Under the pieces are notes generated by a model. It was not told where the DNA came from, made no database searches, and saw only the letters and a program-made list of their open reading frames with translations. Shown piece after piece: positions 45,665-56,355 of a stretch of 64,000 nucleotides of DNA. Position 1 is the first letter of the stretch. Every line of letters starts with the position of its first letter. The position numbers and the translations under genes are program-made. This DNA comes from Prostheceraeus crozeri (Eukaryota > Platyhelminthes > Polycladida > Euryleptidae), in assembly GCA_907163375.1 (NCBI GenBank), contig CAJQUW010014772.1, positions 124,001-188,000 on the forward strand, written 5' to 3'.

Positions 45665-47235
45665 GTGTACTGCATCACACTTGGAAAGAAGTCGCACTTG
45701 TCATGCTTGTCAGTCTTACAACTGTCGGTGCAGATGAATTAGAACAAGCAGGACTGTGACTTCTTACACCAAGTGGACGCTATTTCTGTGCAAAAGGAAC
45801 ACGAACACGATGCGACCATGACAGACACTCGTAAAGCCAGAATCTTATCAAGACGAATCGAAGCACACATCATGCCTAGCAATATATGTACGTTACAAAT
45901 TCTGGCCTGTTCCGCATGATGTCACTAATCGAATTAACGAAGGAGTCAGTTAATTGCTAGTACCATAATGGTAATGTCTAAGTGCAGGAATATACACATT
46001 TTAGATATTTTGGTCGCCATTTTGGTCTTTTGCGATGTGGTCACCACGATCACTTGAGCTGGTCAAGCGCATCCAAGTACAAGTAAGCAAGGTCGGCATT
46101 TGAAGAATGGCCGTCGAAGCAGGCAAAATCCAGCGTGGCGCTACTTCTAAAATCTTACATTTTGCGATTAAAAACACGTGTGCAAAATTTCAAGCATTTG
46201 TCAAATATTGCACAATTCGACTAAAAAACCGCAGTGATAAGTAATCGTGATCGTAGATTGTTGTTGTGATCAAGACATCAAGTTTGGAGCTGCGCCAATG
46301 TGTTAGTTATCTAATAGAGCCAGCAGAATGAAGAGGGATGTAAAGGAGAGATATTTTATTTTGCAAGTTCGGGATTGTTGTGAACGATACGACGCAGAAT
46401 TGTTTCGTTGACAGATTTAGAAAAACACATTTCAGGGGGAAAATGTTGTAATTACTTAGTGACTTGCCCGGATGTTTAACCTCTTTCAGATTTGTTAGAC
46501 ATCAAATCATCTCAGCATTGACTTATAACATGTCCACTAACCTGTGTAGTACTGTAAATTTCATGTTTATCTCATTTGAATTAGTTCCTCCACATAAGTA
46601 GAATAATCATTGATTTTTCTGTGATTAATTTGGCTTCTCTTCAAAATTATAAAAGACCAAGTAGTAGAATTATAGAGGACGAATCCGTAATGGGATTGGA
46701 CTGAATTGTGTTGGCCCAATACCTCATAATGACAACCCCATCCCGATCTCAATTAGGATCTCATTACCCAACGGCACGCCTGCAGATAGCACAGTTGCCA
46801 AATAAAAATGGCTGGAATTATGGGACACTCAGCATTTTTATGGCAATTATGCAAACAACTTGCAATATTCAGGACAACACACACAATATTCAGGACCGCA
46901 TTGAAAATCCCTTCGCTGCATTTTAAATTGCATTGAATTCAAAAGTCATCAACATTTGTGTGAAACATTTTCTGCTTCAAAATTTATTCAAAATCCACAC
47001 ATTTTGTAAATATGTTCAAGTATAATCAAAAATTATCGTTCATCGATGTGATTTCAAATTATCATGCTGAAACAATGGTGGCACCATTATCTGGCATATT
47101 GTAAAAATGCAGTACTATTGTAAATGTATTTCATTGGCTTTGGTTTCATATTTGACAATCGATATGATGATTTTATCACTAATTTAGTAGTCTGCACGAT
47201 AAGACAAGCCATCCATATTGTAATAATTCATCTAT
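45665..47235. other. Intron 2 of gene B, right part, no gene seen
   Basis: A CACGA-like patch occurs near 45797-45830. No other element was recognised. Confidence 0.4.
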
Positions 47236-47241
47236 TTTCAG

Positions 47242-47661
47242 CATCTGATCGCAGTTATCATCTCATTTCTAAAAATTGGACATTAAGCTGTGATAGTGCA
47301 TTCATGAATGGAAAGCTAGCACGATTTGATAGCCAGCGTGATGTAACAGCTATTAGAGACCTTCTACAATCCAAAGGAGTGAAAGGAGAAACGTATGGAA
47401 TAAGCTTAACGAAGACGCAAAATTTTATATTTGATTGGTCCAATGAATGCGTTCAAGTGGAGTATAGTCGGCGCGAACGTGAAATAGAATGGCTAAATCA
47501 CTCCTCCTTCATGGCGATACCTTACCACATTTTGACGAAAGATTTTGGAGGAAACTGTTACAAGTGTATTGAGGCCAGCATTAAACTACCGGAAAAAAAC
47601 ATTTCTCTACATGATACTTACTGTGAATTCCCTAATCACGCCACTTGCGAATGCACTGAAC
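47242..47661 (+). CDS. Lectin-like gene B, exon 3: second C-type-lectin-like domain
   Basis: Between a TTTTCAG acceptor and a GTGAGT donor (47662), phase 1-1, exactly 420 nt. It encodes RSYHLISKNWTLSCDS, LARFDSQRDVTAIRDLL, NECVQV, GGNCYKCIEASIKL and CEFPNHATCEC, aligning with A exon 3. Six or more Cys residues are in matching positions. If the donor is skipped, the frame continues for 33 codons to a TGA at 47760-47762 and adds a mostly polar tail; a TTTTGCAG at about 47700-47707 could alternatively end a 46-nt mini-intron in frame. The C-terminus is therefore unsure. Confidence 0.75.
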
Positions 47662-47764
47662 GTGAGTGTTTTGAACAATACTTTACTCGAAGTTCTTTTG
47701 CAGTAGCCATTGTATCATCCCATAGTTACACTATTCATCTCCGACATCCGGAGCGACGTTGAAA

Positions 47765-48405
47765 AAATATAGCACAAGGCTGCATCTTTGAGATGCATGA
47801 CTATTGAAAGCGCTGCAGTCATCTGGTGTCGAATATCAAGTTAGTGTTTGTATAATGGCACTCTATGTTCTTCTCATGGAAATTGATCTATATCCGTACC
47901 GCACATCTCCATTCCCACCATACAGCGTGTGCCACAGAGATGGATTCCCCTGAGTGTGGAATAGTCTAGAGCGGACATAATCCTATCGCAGCCAGTAGGA
48001 AGGGGGTGCGGTAGGAGCGCCGCTTCCCTCTTTATCACTGAAGTAACAAAAAAAGAGATTATAAGAGCTACTTATACTGTACAAAATATACATATAACTG
48101 AGCAAAGAGAAAATATCAATCATAAAGCTCAAACATGTGGACCATGACATTGATAATGATTGAATTGGAAAACGATTGATCCGAGGAATTTTGTCATTCT
48201 TTAATACTATCTCATTCATCAGATGGAGGTGCTCGATTACAGTCATATGTTGAAGGCCCATAACTATTCACAACTCGACCACATGGAAAAATGTCTCCGT
48301 GCTTAATGTCCTTCCGAGAATAATACCTACTAAAATTCCTTAATAAGCTCCCGTTAATTTATTTAAATTGTCAGCCAGAGCAGGTCCTGCTCACTCCATA
48401 TGTCC
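47765..48405. other. Downstream of gene B exon 3, no gene seen
   Basis: No exon or element recognised. Confidence 0.4.
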
Positions 48406-48410
48406 ACTGC

Positions 48411-48965
48411 ATCTGATCTGAAAGCTCTCCAATCCGCTGTATCCCGCGGTTGGAGTTGGAGATGCTCCTCTCCATTTGTCTAAATGAACTGTTCTGAAAG
48501 CTCTCCAATCATCTGCACTCGGTTGGAGTTGGAGACGCTCCTCTCCATTTGTCTAAATGAACTGTTCTGAAAGCTCTCCAATCATCTGCACTCGGTTGGA
48601 GTTGGAGACGCTCCTCTCCATTTGTCTAAATGAACTGTTCTGAAAGCTCTCCAATCATCTGCACTCCTCGGTTGGAGTGGGAGACGCTCCTCTCCATTTG
48701 TCTAAATGAACTGTTCTGAAAGCTCTCCAATCATCTGCACTCCTCGGTTGGAGTGGGAGACGCTCCTCTCCATTTGTCTAAATGAACTGTTCTGAAAGCT
48801 CTCCAATCATCTGCACTCCTCGGTTGGAGTGGGAGACGCTCCTCTCCATTTGTCTAAATGAACTGTTCTGAAAGCTCTCCAATCATCTGCACTCCTCGGT
48901 TGGAGTGGGAGACGCTCCGCTCCACCTGTCCAGTGGACTTATTCTGAAAGCTCTCCAATCTGCCG
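48411..48965 (+). repeat. 73/76-bp minisatellite
   Basis: The word TCTGAAAGCTCTCCAATC recurs at about 48417, 48493, 48566, 48639, 48715, 48791, 48867 and 48943, giving periods of 76, 73, 73, 76, 76, 76 and 76 bp. The two lengths differ by CTC in CACTCGG versus CACTCCTCGG, and the short units have GGAGTTGGAG where the long ones have GGAGTGGGAG. The first and last units are the most diverged. Inner units are nearly identical, suggesting recent homogenisation. Confidence 0.95.
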
Positions 48966-49408
48966 CATTGGCTCACGTGTTTGGCCAAGCAAACGCACTG
49001 CAGAAATAGCTTACGAACGCATGAACATCAACAGTTGGATTGCAGGCAGGCCTATCAAGTGAAAAGTACATATATTTGACACACTTTTACTTAGTGATAA
49101 ATTCGTCAAATGGAAACATCATCTACACCGTTCGACTCCTCAAGATTTGCTAACTGCGTATACTTGATTTGGTGTCAATCTTCTGGTTCGTTGGAATTCA
49201 GACTTGAATTTGCATTACATTCAATATAAAATTGATCTTTTTGCCCCTCGAGAGTAGTTCTGATCGTGCCAATCAGTATTGAAGAATGCCATCTCCAGAC
49301 CCAAGCACGCAGACAGGGGAATTTATCTCTGCGGCGCGTGAGCAGTAATATGCGCATTTAATAACTAGCTAAAGATACCTGATTAGATGCACACTAAATG
49401 CTGGCAAT

Positions 49409-49523
49409 AGGGGGCGACCGCACCGACGCACTGTTAAGCTAACAAACCTCTAACAACATCATTGAAATTTGCTTTTCACCACCAACTCACTATCTAGCAC
49501 TGCTTCTGTGTGGTCGCCCCAGA
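49409..49523. repeat. Possible small MITE with GGGGCGACC ends
   Basis: GGGGGCGACCGCAC faces GTGTGGTCGCCCC about 115 bp later. Short arms and no clear target duplication keep this tentative. Confidence 0.4.
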
Positions 49524-49548
49524 CTTTGACAACCGTTCTATATTACAG

Positions 49549-49656
49549 TTCCGACGTTTGGACTTTGTCCTTTGTCAAGGCAAAATGTATATGCATTTAG
49601 CAAAACATACAATGCTCACATTTTGCCTTGAAAATGGAGAAAGTCCGAAACATCGG
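49549..49656. ncRNA. Inverted pair of hammerhead-like PLE terminal motifs
   Basis: On the minus strand (49580-49549) the sequence reads CCTTGACAAAGGACAAAGTCC then AAACGTCGG. On the plus strand (49626-49656) it reads CCTTGAAAATGGAGAAAGTCC then GAAACATCGG. Both follow the hammerhead pattern core - stem II hairpin - (G)AAA, and the first shares CCTTGACAAAG with the PLE motif at 15849. They face each other across about 45 bp, forming a palindrome. Each has core changes. Probably leftover PLE terminal repeats. Confidence 0.5.
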
Positions 49657-50034
49657 TATTGAATAAATTGCATCATTTGTCATTTTCTTGTCATATTTCC
49701 GTAGGTATCTCGTACTAAACCTACATGGTTGAAATAATGAATCCCAATCACCTCCTGCCGACGGCATTGGTATATTACCGCTCCATATCACTTCAAGAGA
49801 TCTCTCGTAGTGTATTAAACCGTTTTGCATTTCAAAATAGTCCTAAAATCGTTGGCTGAAATATTAATATATCCCGCTTAACTATGGTATAGCAGTATTG
49901 TGCTATGCGTCAGTCATCACTCTGTAAAATAAAATCATCGATTGTGATTCATTCAAAAAAGTTAATGGAACATTGACTTTACATGCAAAAACATTCTCTT
50001 TCCTTCCCACTAGTCATTAGAAGTACACTAGTTC

Positions 50035-50300
50035 ATGAACCACTTTTAACATATCATGGTGATGCATAGTTTTCTGATGTCTAATCCATGGATATTTTCG
50101 TTTGAGATCAACTTAAATCTCTATGGTTAAATGCTATAGAGCAAATACGACAAATAGCTATTTGTGACAGCAAATCAAGAGATCTATGAACAAACCCTTG
50201 ATATCCATATAGCAAAAGCCAGAGAACTATGAAATTTTATACACCGAAAGGATTTTATTGACGAGGTAGACAGAGAACGGTAGGCTACAATACGTTTTTG
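50035..50300 (+). repeat. Dispersed repeat, copy 1 (pair with 57.5 kb)
   Basis: Shares with 57545-57720 the words CCACTTTTAA.ATATCA.GG, CATAGTTTTCT, AGCAAATCAAGA, TCTATGAACAAACC, TTGATATCCATA, and TTTATACACC.AAA followed by a TTGACGAG.TAGACAGAG stretch, in the same order. The second copy adjoins the tyrosine recombinase relic, so this may be a flank or end of that element family. Confidence 0.7.
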
Positions 50301-50304
50301 ACAA

Positions 50305-51285
50305 TCGCTGGTCGTGTAATCAACGTCCATAAATTCATGCAGCCTAGCCACTATGTATAATGATAAAATAATCCGAGTAGGTGCATAGATGTCACAAAAT
50401 CACAATGCATTGTAACAAATAATCAACCAAATTAATAACTGATTAGATATACATTAATTTCGTAATTCCAAAGTAGGCAAGAATGTATTGGGTGCACCGA
50501 AAATGAATGAGGAAAATTTGATTATGTCCACCATTTCGTTGTTCATGGCCAGGGAGGATATTTGTCGGAGGTTATGTCCGCTTTTGTAAGTAGGACAGCC
50601 TCAATTCTATCCAAAAGCGCTCGTAGATTTGGCAGCCATTCCTATGAATTAGCATCAAATTTTTTTCAGAGTTTCAATCAGATTGTAAAGTTCGAAGCTG
50701 ACGTGCGTGATCTGATCTCCATTTGCCCAAGAATTTGTTCCGATGAAAGTTGAAAGTCGCTAGAGTTTGAGATCTATAGTTTCCAAGAATTGAAGGTTTC
50801 CTTTCTCGTGGGCATCAGATGAGGAATAGGAAAGTCGAAAGAAAGACATTCTCAGATCTATGCATTCATTTTTCATAGAAAGATGTCCTCAGACTTGAAC
50901 AATTTAAGCACAACAATTCCTTGGCAGCGGTTGATGCTGCGTTTCGCCCTACAAGGGATCATCAGCACGACTCGGAATGGCCCAGACTAGCCTAAGATAT
51001 CTAAAATGACTGAGCAAGCTGAAGGACTGCACAACAGGCTTCTCTGCGCTTGCTTATCCTAGCTTTGCCGTGTGGCTGATAATCATTAAGATTACAGAGT
51101 GCCAGTTCCCAGGCGAGCTGGAACTCTGCAATCTTGATGATCATTTTTCACCATTGACATACACTTTTCTCTTCATCAGTCATTCCACCCAGATTGTATT
51201 CGACCGTCAGGTAATCTATATGAGAGTTCGATTGTGTGCGCCTCACATCACCGTCAACAGAGCCAAAAAATATGGCCTTGAACTT
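50305..51285. other. No gene seen
   Basis: AT-rich sequence downstream of gene B exon 3. No exon or element recognised. Confidence 0.4.
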
Positions 51286-51289
51286 AGTA

Positions 51290-51422
51290 CTTTTCACTTA
51301 ATCAGAGAAAACAAAGAGAAACTGGGTAGAACTCGAAAGGCGCGCAGATTCGTAGTAGCCACAGCGTGCGCATCATTCTTTGATGCATCATTCCCTGCAC
51401 AAACTCGCTCCATGGCGGCTAT
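51290..51422 (-). repeat. Foldback-family fragment
   Basis: Pieces such as ACTTTTCACTTAATCAGAGA and GCAGATTCGTAGTAGCCA match the arm at 23853-24065 and the solo copy at 20.1 kb. A diverged fragment. Confidence 0.55.
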
Positions 51423-51568
51423 GTCACAAACATCTTGAATTAAAAATCCAAAACTTCTTCATGCAATCCGTGCTATGCATAAAGACATTTTACCAGATCA
51501 TTAGTGTAGAAAGCATCTACAGATCATGCTGTTATTGGCTTCTGATTGCAGAAATACCTCTTCCACTA

Positions 51569-52986
51569 CAGTGCGTTCATAAAGTCACTGTGCACCTAAT
51601 AATTCAATCCCTGCTTAGTATTTCGTTGCTTAGAAATAGATTGCCAGGGCATTATGAATAGTAAAGTTCCGTTGTAAAAACATCAATTACTACGTGATAA
51701 CAAAATATATATTTATATCTTACAAAAACTGTTGAAAATGTCCATCTTGCTCACGAATACAGAGGTCTATTCGACGTCTCATATTCTCAAACACTCGGTG
51801 AATTTCTTCGAGACTGATAGCGGCAATTTGTTGTCGGATGCTATCTCTTAACTCATGTAGATCTTGTGGCTTGCTTCGGTAGACCTTCTGCTTTACTGCT
51901 CCCCACAAGTAAAAGTCCAAGACACTCAAATCCGGGGATCTTGGAGGACAAATTCCTTTGGAGATTATTCTGGTTTGGAATATTTCACCCAAGCATCGAA
52001 GTGAGGAATTGGCGGTATGCGCAGTTGCTCCATCTTGTTGGAAGTAAGCAGTTGTTTTTTCATCGTCAGTTAATTCGTTGACGAACGAAGCAATGATTTC
52101 ATTACAATATCTTTCTGCTGTAACAGTCTCGGTAAAAAATATTGGTCCAACTATTCGCCTTCTTGACATGGCGCACCATACCCCAACTTTGAGAGAATGT
52201 AATGGCTTCTCAACAAATTCGTGCGGGTTTTCGCTAGACCATATTCGGGAGTTCTGGTTACTGACATACCCTGAAAGATGAAACCAAGCTTCATCAGAAA
52301 AGAAAGTTTTATCGAGTACATCATTTCCATTCAGATTTTCTTTGAAAAAGAAGCAGTACTGAAGACGCCTATCATGATCGGCATCCTTCAATTCATGCTG
52401 GCAAGAGATGCGGTATGGATATAGGCCTATGTTCTTTCTCACAGCAGTATGAGCCGCCCCGAGAGATAGACCCACTTCTTGAGATAAGCGACGCATCGAC
52501 TTGCTTGGGCTATGAGTCATAGCTTCGGAAATGACATTGACCTTCTGCTCAGTTAAGACTGTTGGTCGACCTGAACGTGTTGCATCGTGCACGGAGCCAG
52601 TTTCTCTGAACTTATTGATGAGATTCCTAACAGTGTTTCGATGAGGCAAATCAGTTGTAGGAAATCTCTCTCAAAACTCATTCTTCACATCATCAGTGCA
52701 TTCACCATTGGCTCGGAAAACATGTTCAACTAAGAAGATTCTCTCTTGTATTGACAACACCATACTTAGCTTGGAAGTGCAATGTCAAGCTGTCAGGTGC
52801 TTCGAAGTGACTGATATTCAACTCGCTGGTCACTATGTTGAATGTCATAAACCAGTCAACTGCGCCTCTCTCAAACATGTAAATGGCTCTGTGCAGATGC
52901 CAGATATCTATGATTAATTATTACGAGCGTTTGCTTTGACAAAATGTTGTTCAGAACAGGTGCACAGTGAATTTATGAACGCACTG
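51569..52986 (-). mobile_element. Mariner/Tc1-superfamily DNA transposon, nearly intact
   Basis: 29-bp inverted repeats starting CAGTGCGTTCATAAA (51569-51597 and 52958-52986) differ at one position. TA lies on both sides (51567-51568 and 52987-52988), the superfamily's target duplication. The 1418-bp element holds one transposase frame on the minus strand, broken by one in-frame stop. The nearly identical ends and single lesion suggest a young insertion. Confidence 0.93.
51720..52763 (-). pseudogene. Mariner/Tc1-type transposase with one in-frame stop
   Basis: The frame runs from ATG at 52763 to 51720, 347 codons. It has an N-terminal helix-turn-helix region (HRNTVRNLINKF, then SGRPTVL and SMRRLSQEVGLS), and catalytic Asp residues at about 157 (FFSDEAWFH), 244 (FQQDGATAHTA) and 283 (SPDLSVLDFYLWG). 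Length and order match Tc1/mariner transposases that cut and paste at TA. About 38 residues separate the second and third Asp, more than the 34 of classic mariners. Codon 31 is TGA (52673-52671); otherwise the frame is whole. Downstream of the stop 309 codons stay open, but the start of the DNA-binding domain would be lost. Confidence 0.9.
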
Positions 52987-52989
52987 TAT

Positions 52990-54610
52990 AAGAGATCAAG
53001 TTAGAGCAGGAGACTCCGGAAGAGCAGGAGCGGCTCCGGAACCACCCCTCAAATGTCAAGAAATGATATGGTAAAGCATAACATGACTTCATATGAAGTA
53101 TGAGTCTGTCATTTGACATATCTAACACTTCAGAAGTCAGTACTCTCAGGGCGGGTATTAACCAGTTGTTTGAAACGCGCTGAAAAGCATTTATAAAAAC
53201 AGATAGTATTGAAGAAGATATTATTCATGTAAGCTATCCAACAAGGATTTCATTTCAACAGTGCGGAATCAAAATATCTATCGGTCAGAATATAAGAATA
53301 CAGATGCATAGTCTAACGAATGACATTTGACAGACAGTAATTTTGCAGCAACATATTGCTAGAAACACTTGTCTCGTAAAATTTACATGTGCGAATAAAG
53401 GCTACATTTTGAAATGAATCAGAAAAAAGAGCTAGGAAGATAAAACTCAGCGAAACATGTTGACACTGATTGAATATGCAAGCTGATGCATGTACAGATG
53501 CCTTAATTAATTCAACGTAAAGTGCGTCAAGGTAACAAAGTTTAAAAAACAAAGTTTAAGTTAGTTATAACAACATGCTGTGAACATATCAAAGCAGCAG
53601 TCAGAATGACTATGCAAAAATCGAATTGATTATGCAATGCACGTAGAAAATTGTGATGTGACTAATTTTGCAACAAACTAAGTCATGATTGGGACAAAAA
53701 TAAGAGAGTGAGAGACTGGTGAGAACATATCACAGACGGAATCGCTATCATGATCAAGCAAGCATTCATATGAAAAAATTCTGAATTCATTTTTTCTAGA
53801 TTTTAAGTATGTTATAAAAACTGCTAACTTGTAGTGTTGTATTTGCACGAATTTACATGTATCATCTATTAGATTGCAAAATGCTAATTGTGATCCCATT
53901 CATCATACACGTATACATAAAAGATGAAAATTCAATGTTTAACATATCAAATTCAAATAATGGAAAAGTAATTGAGTTTGTTGCAAAATCCTAAGTTTCT
54001 AATTTTGTAGTATACACATGAAAGATTATTAATCACTTAAATTATTGTGCACAAAAGCAAATTTGCGACTGCTCCGCTTTCTTCTGAGTTAAAGGATAAC
54101 TGATCAAATTGACCTTGAAATTTTGTTGTGAATAAAGACAATGGGAACCCCAGGAGTTCAAGAAGGAATTGTCTACTTCTATGAGCTCTCGTAACTTGCT
54201 CTGAGGTGCTGGTGATCATGCTTGTGAAGGGAATTACTTGCAATAATCGCAATGTCGTTCATATAGTCTAAATTTGGAGCTTTTTGCATTAGATGTATAA
54301 ATGCTAATTTTAAATCAAACATAAAAAATCAACATCATGTTCTACATCCAACAGTAAAGAGCAACAACTGATAAATTACAGATTCATCTACTACTGTTAG
54401 TAGTAAAAGTAATAATTAATATGAAAAGGGGAATGCAAGAGCATGCTTGTATTTTTGGATGCTCAAACGGCCTACGATACTCAAATTTAAATATCTCCTT
54501 TACACAATTTCGAAGGCATTCGTCGACGCACATTGACAAATATGAATTTTCTCTTTATTGATTAGTAGTTGAATCAATCTCCCCATCGATGGAATAAATG
54601 AGCCTATACA
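52990..54610. other. No gene seen
   Basis: AT-rich, with a small GGAGCGGCTCCGG-type patch near 53005-53045 that resembles patches at 61.2 kb. Minus-strand frames at 53313-53552, 53678-53899 and 54037-54252 have no recognisable domain. Confidence 0.4.
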
Positions 54611-54615
54611 TTTCA

Positions 54616-54762
54616 TTTGAATACAAGAAGAGCAAAATCATGTGTTTTTTCAATTAAACTCATTTGATAACTCAATTAAAATGCTTCCAAATTAAAATGC
54701 AAATCAAATGAGTTTCAAGTTTAATTGAAAAAACACATGTTTTTGCTCTTCTTGTATTCAAA
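54616..54762. repeat. Long hairpin next to a foldback-family end
   Basis: Left arm 54616-54667 and right arm 54704-54762 are inverse copies (AATACAAGAAGAGCAAAA, TGTGTTTTTTCAATTAAAC and their inverses), with a short AT-rich loop and a small bulge. A foldback-family end (54787-54890) follows directly, paralleling the arrangement at 23.7-24.1 kb. Confidence 0.8.
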
Positions 54763-54786
54763 ATTTTCCCACCTTAGACAGACAGG

Positions 54787-54890
54787 CGATCACATCCGCT
54801 GAAGAGGTGAAGGATGTGCACAGTCACTCTTTGTATGTGAAAGTTTTAGGTGTGACCTCGTTCCGTGTACAAAAGCTCGTGCAAGAAAAT
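54787..54890 (-). repeat. Foldback-family end fragment
   Basis: GATGTGCACAGTCACT and CGTTCCGTGTACAAAAGCTC resemble the outer part of the arm at 24.0 kb. A diverged copy. Confidence 0.5.
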
Positions 54891-54894
54891 ACAT

Positions 54895-55820
54895 CTCTGA
54901 TATGAAATTCCGCCTTTTTACATTCAGGTGTCGTTCAAATATGAAAATGCTTGACGGCATCGGCAGATTTTTCCTTCATTTTGGATATTTCTTGCCTTCT
55001 AATTGGAATATTTCGCTATTTCTTAATTGTCAATGAGGTGAACTGTGTGTGCAACACAATGGGTTTAGCACAGATTATGAAATCAGATGATAACAATCCG
55101 ACCGACCTGACTAACGCTGCTTATGCACGTCTACTTTTTATGCCCATCAATTTTCAATGGCTATCTTGAGGTTGTGAGTTTGAGTCAGATGACAGAACAC
55201 TATTTTATTACAACTTCCTATTGATATTTTTCCCTGCAGAATTTCACTCAGGCTGCAAATAATATTGAAGAGTTTGAGAAAAAATTTAAAATAAGTTATA
55301 GACGTGTGTTATAAATGTGTATTGAAATGGGCTATCTTTATGGGCGATATTTTGTGGACCACGGCAATTCCTGCACAAGAGAGAAAATCAACTGCATGAC
55401 ACTGATTTCAGATTGAATTCTTCTGAAACTCAAGATAGCTTATAAGAAGGATAGATGTGTGTATTGTTGTTGTACAATTCCTCTCCTGTGGATCGTGTAT
55501 TGTGCGTAATTGGGCTATTGTACAATGTGTGAAAAAGGAAGGCAACAATGTATCCCGTAATGATGATTTCTCTATCTATGCATGTGAAAGACATTTCTGA
55601 AATCTCAATCATCGTATATCTACATGTGCATTCATAGCATTGCTGCCTAGTTCATTGCGCACAATAGTATTAACATAGGTATTAACATCGCTCCCTCAAA
55701 TGTCCTACATTGTTGCCCTCAAAAATCCATGTTGATGTTCATAGCGTGCTTATTCGCAAAGCGTATTTTGTATTCTGTATCAGCAAGGAAAAGTTTCAGG
55801 ACTTACTCAAATGCTATAAG
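54895..55820. other. Downstream of gene B, no assured exon
   Basis: A frame of about 60 codons without a stop runs from about 55652 into the conserved block at 55825, after a CTGCCTAG that could be an acceptor, but no counterpart was found at gene A. No other exon was recognised. Confidence 0.35.
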
Positions 55821-55824
55821 ATGC

Positions 55825-55990
55825 AAGGCTCAGCAAGGTAAGTACGAGATGTATGAGTAATGCGCGTGATTGAGCAGAAATCGATGTTTCATGATAACAC
55901 AGTCTGCTTGCTGTCTTTATTCTCTATGTATATATTTCCAATTTTTCTAGACGTTATGAAGAGAAGATTCAATAAGCAAGATGTAGACGC
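55825..55990 (+). other. Block conserved downstream of both lectin genes (B copy)
   Basis: AAGGTAAGTACGAGATG, then AATGCGCGTGATTGAGCAG, a TTTTTCTAG acceptor, and ACGTTATGAAGAGAAGATTC. It matches 20805-20975 in order and at both splice sites. After the acceptor a phase-1 frame would read VMKRRFNKQDVDA and stop, which would suit a short cytoplasmic tail; gene A reads RNEFNKHEF in another phase. Role inferred only. Confidence 0.5.
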
Positions 55991-55999
55991 ATGATGCAT

Positions 56000-56350
56000 G
56001 TGACACGGTAATTAATTAATCTGTTTATTTCTTATCAAAGATTTATTGCTTGGCCTTAAAATCACCTAACTATAACTTTCAAATAAAGATTTCAACCTGT
56101 ATAATATTTTTGCGGTATCATTTTAGGTGAATATTATCAATTTCGTTTCATGAAAGGGAAAGACACAGGTAATGCAATCTTTTGCCTGAAAACAACAACT
56201 GAAAGATTGATTGAAAAGTAAAAAGTCCTGAAAGCTGTTTCATCGACTGCGAAAAAGCTTTTGACAAAGTAATAAAGGAATATAGTAATAGTGTCAACAA
56301 TAGAGGAAGGTAAGACCACTGGTCTCAAAAGACGTTCAATTGTAAGTATA
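56000..56350. other. No gene seen
   Basis: An AATAAA at about 56081-56086 could serve as a polyadenylation signal for gene B if the 55.8-56.0 kb block holds its last exons. Confidence 0.3.
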
Positions 56351-56355
56351 GGATA

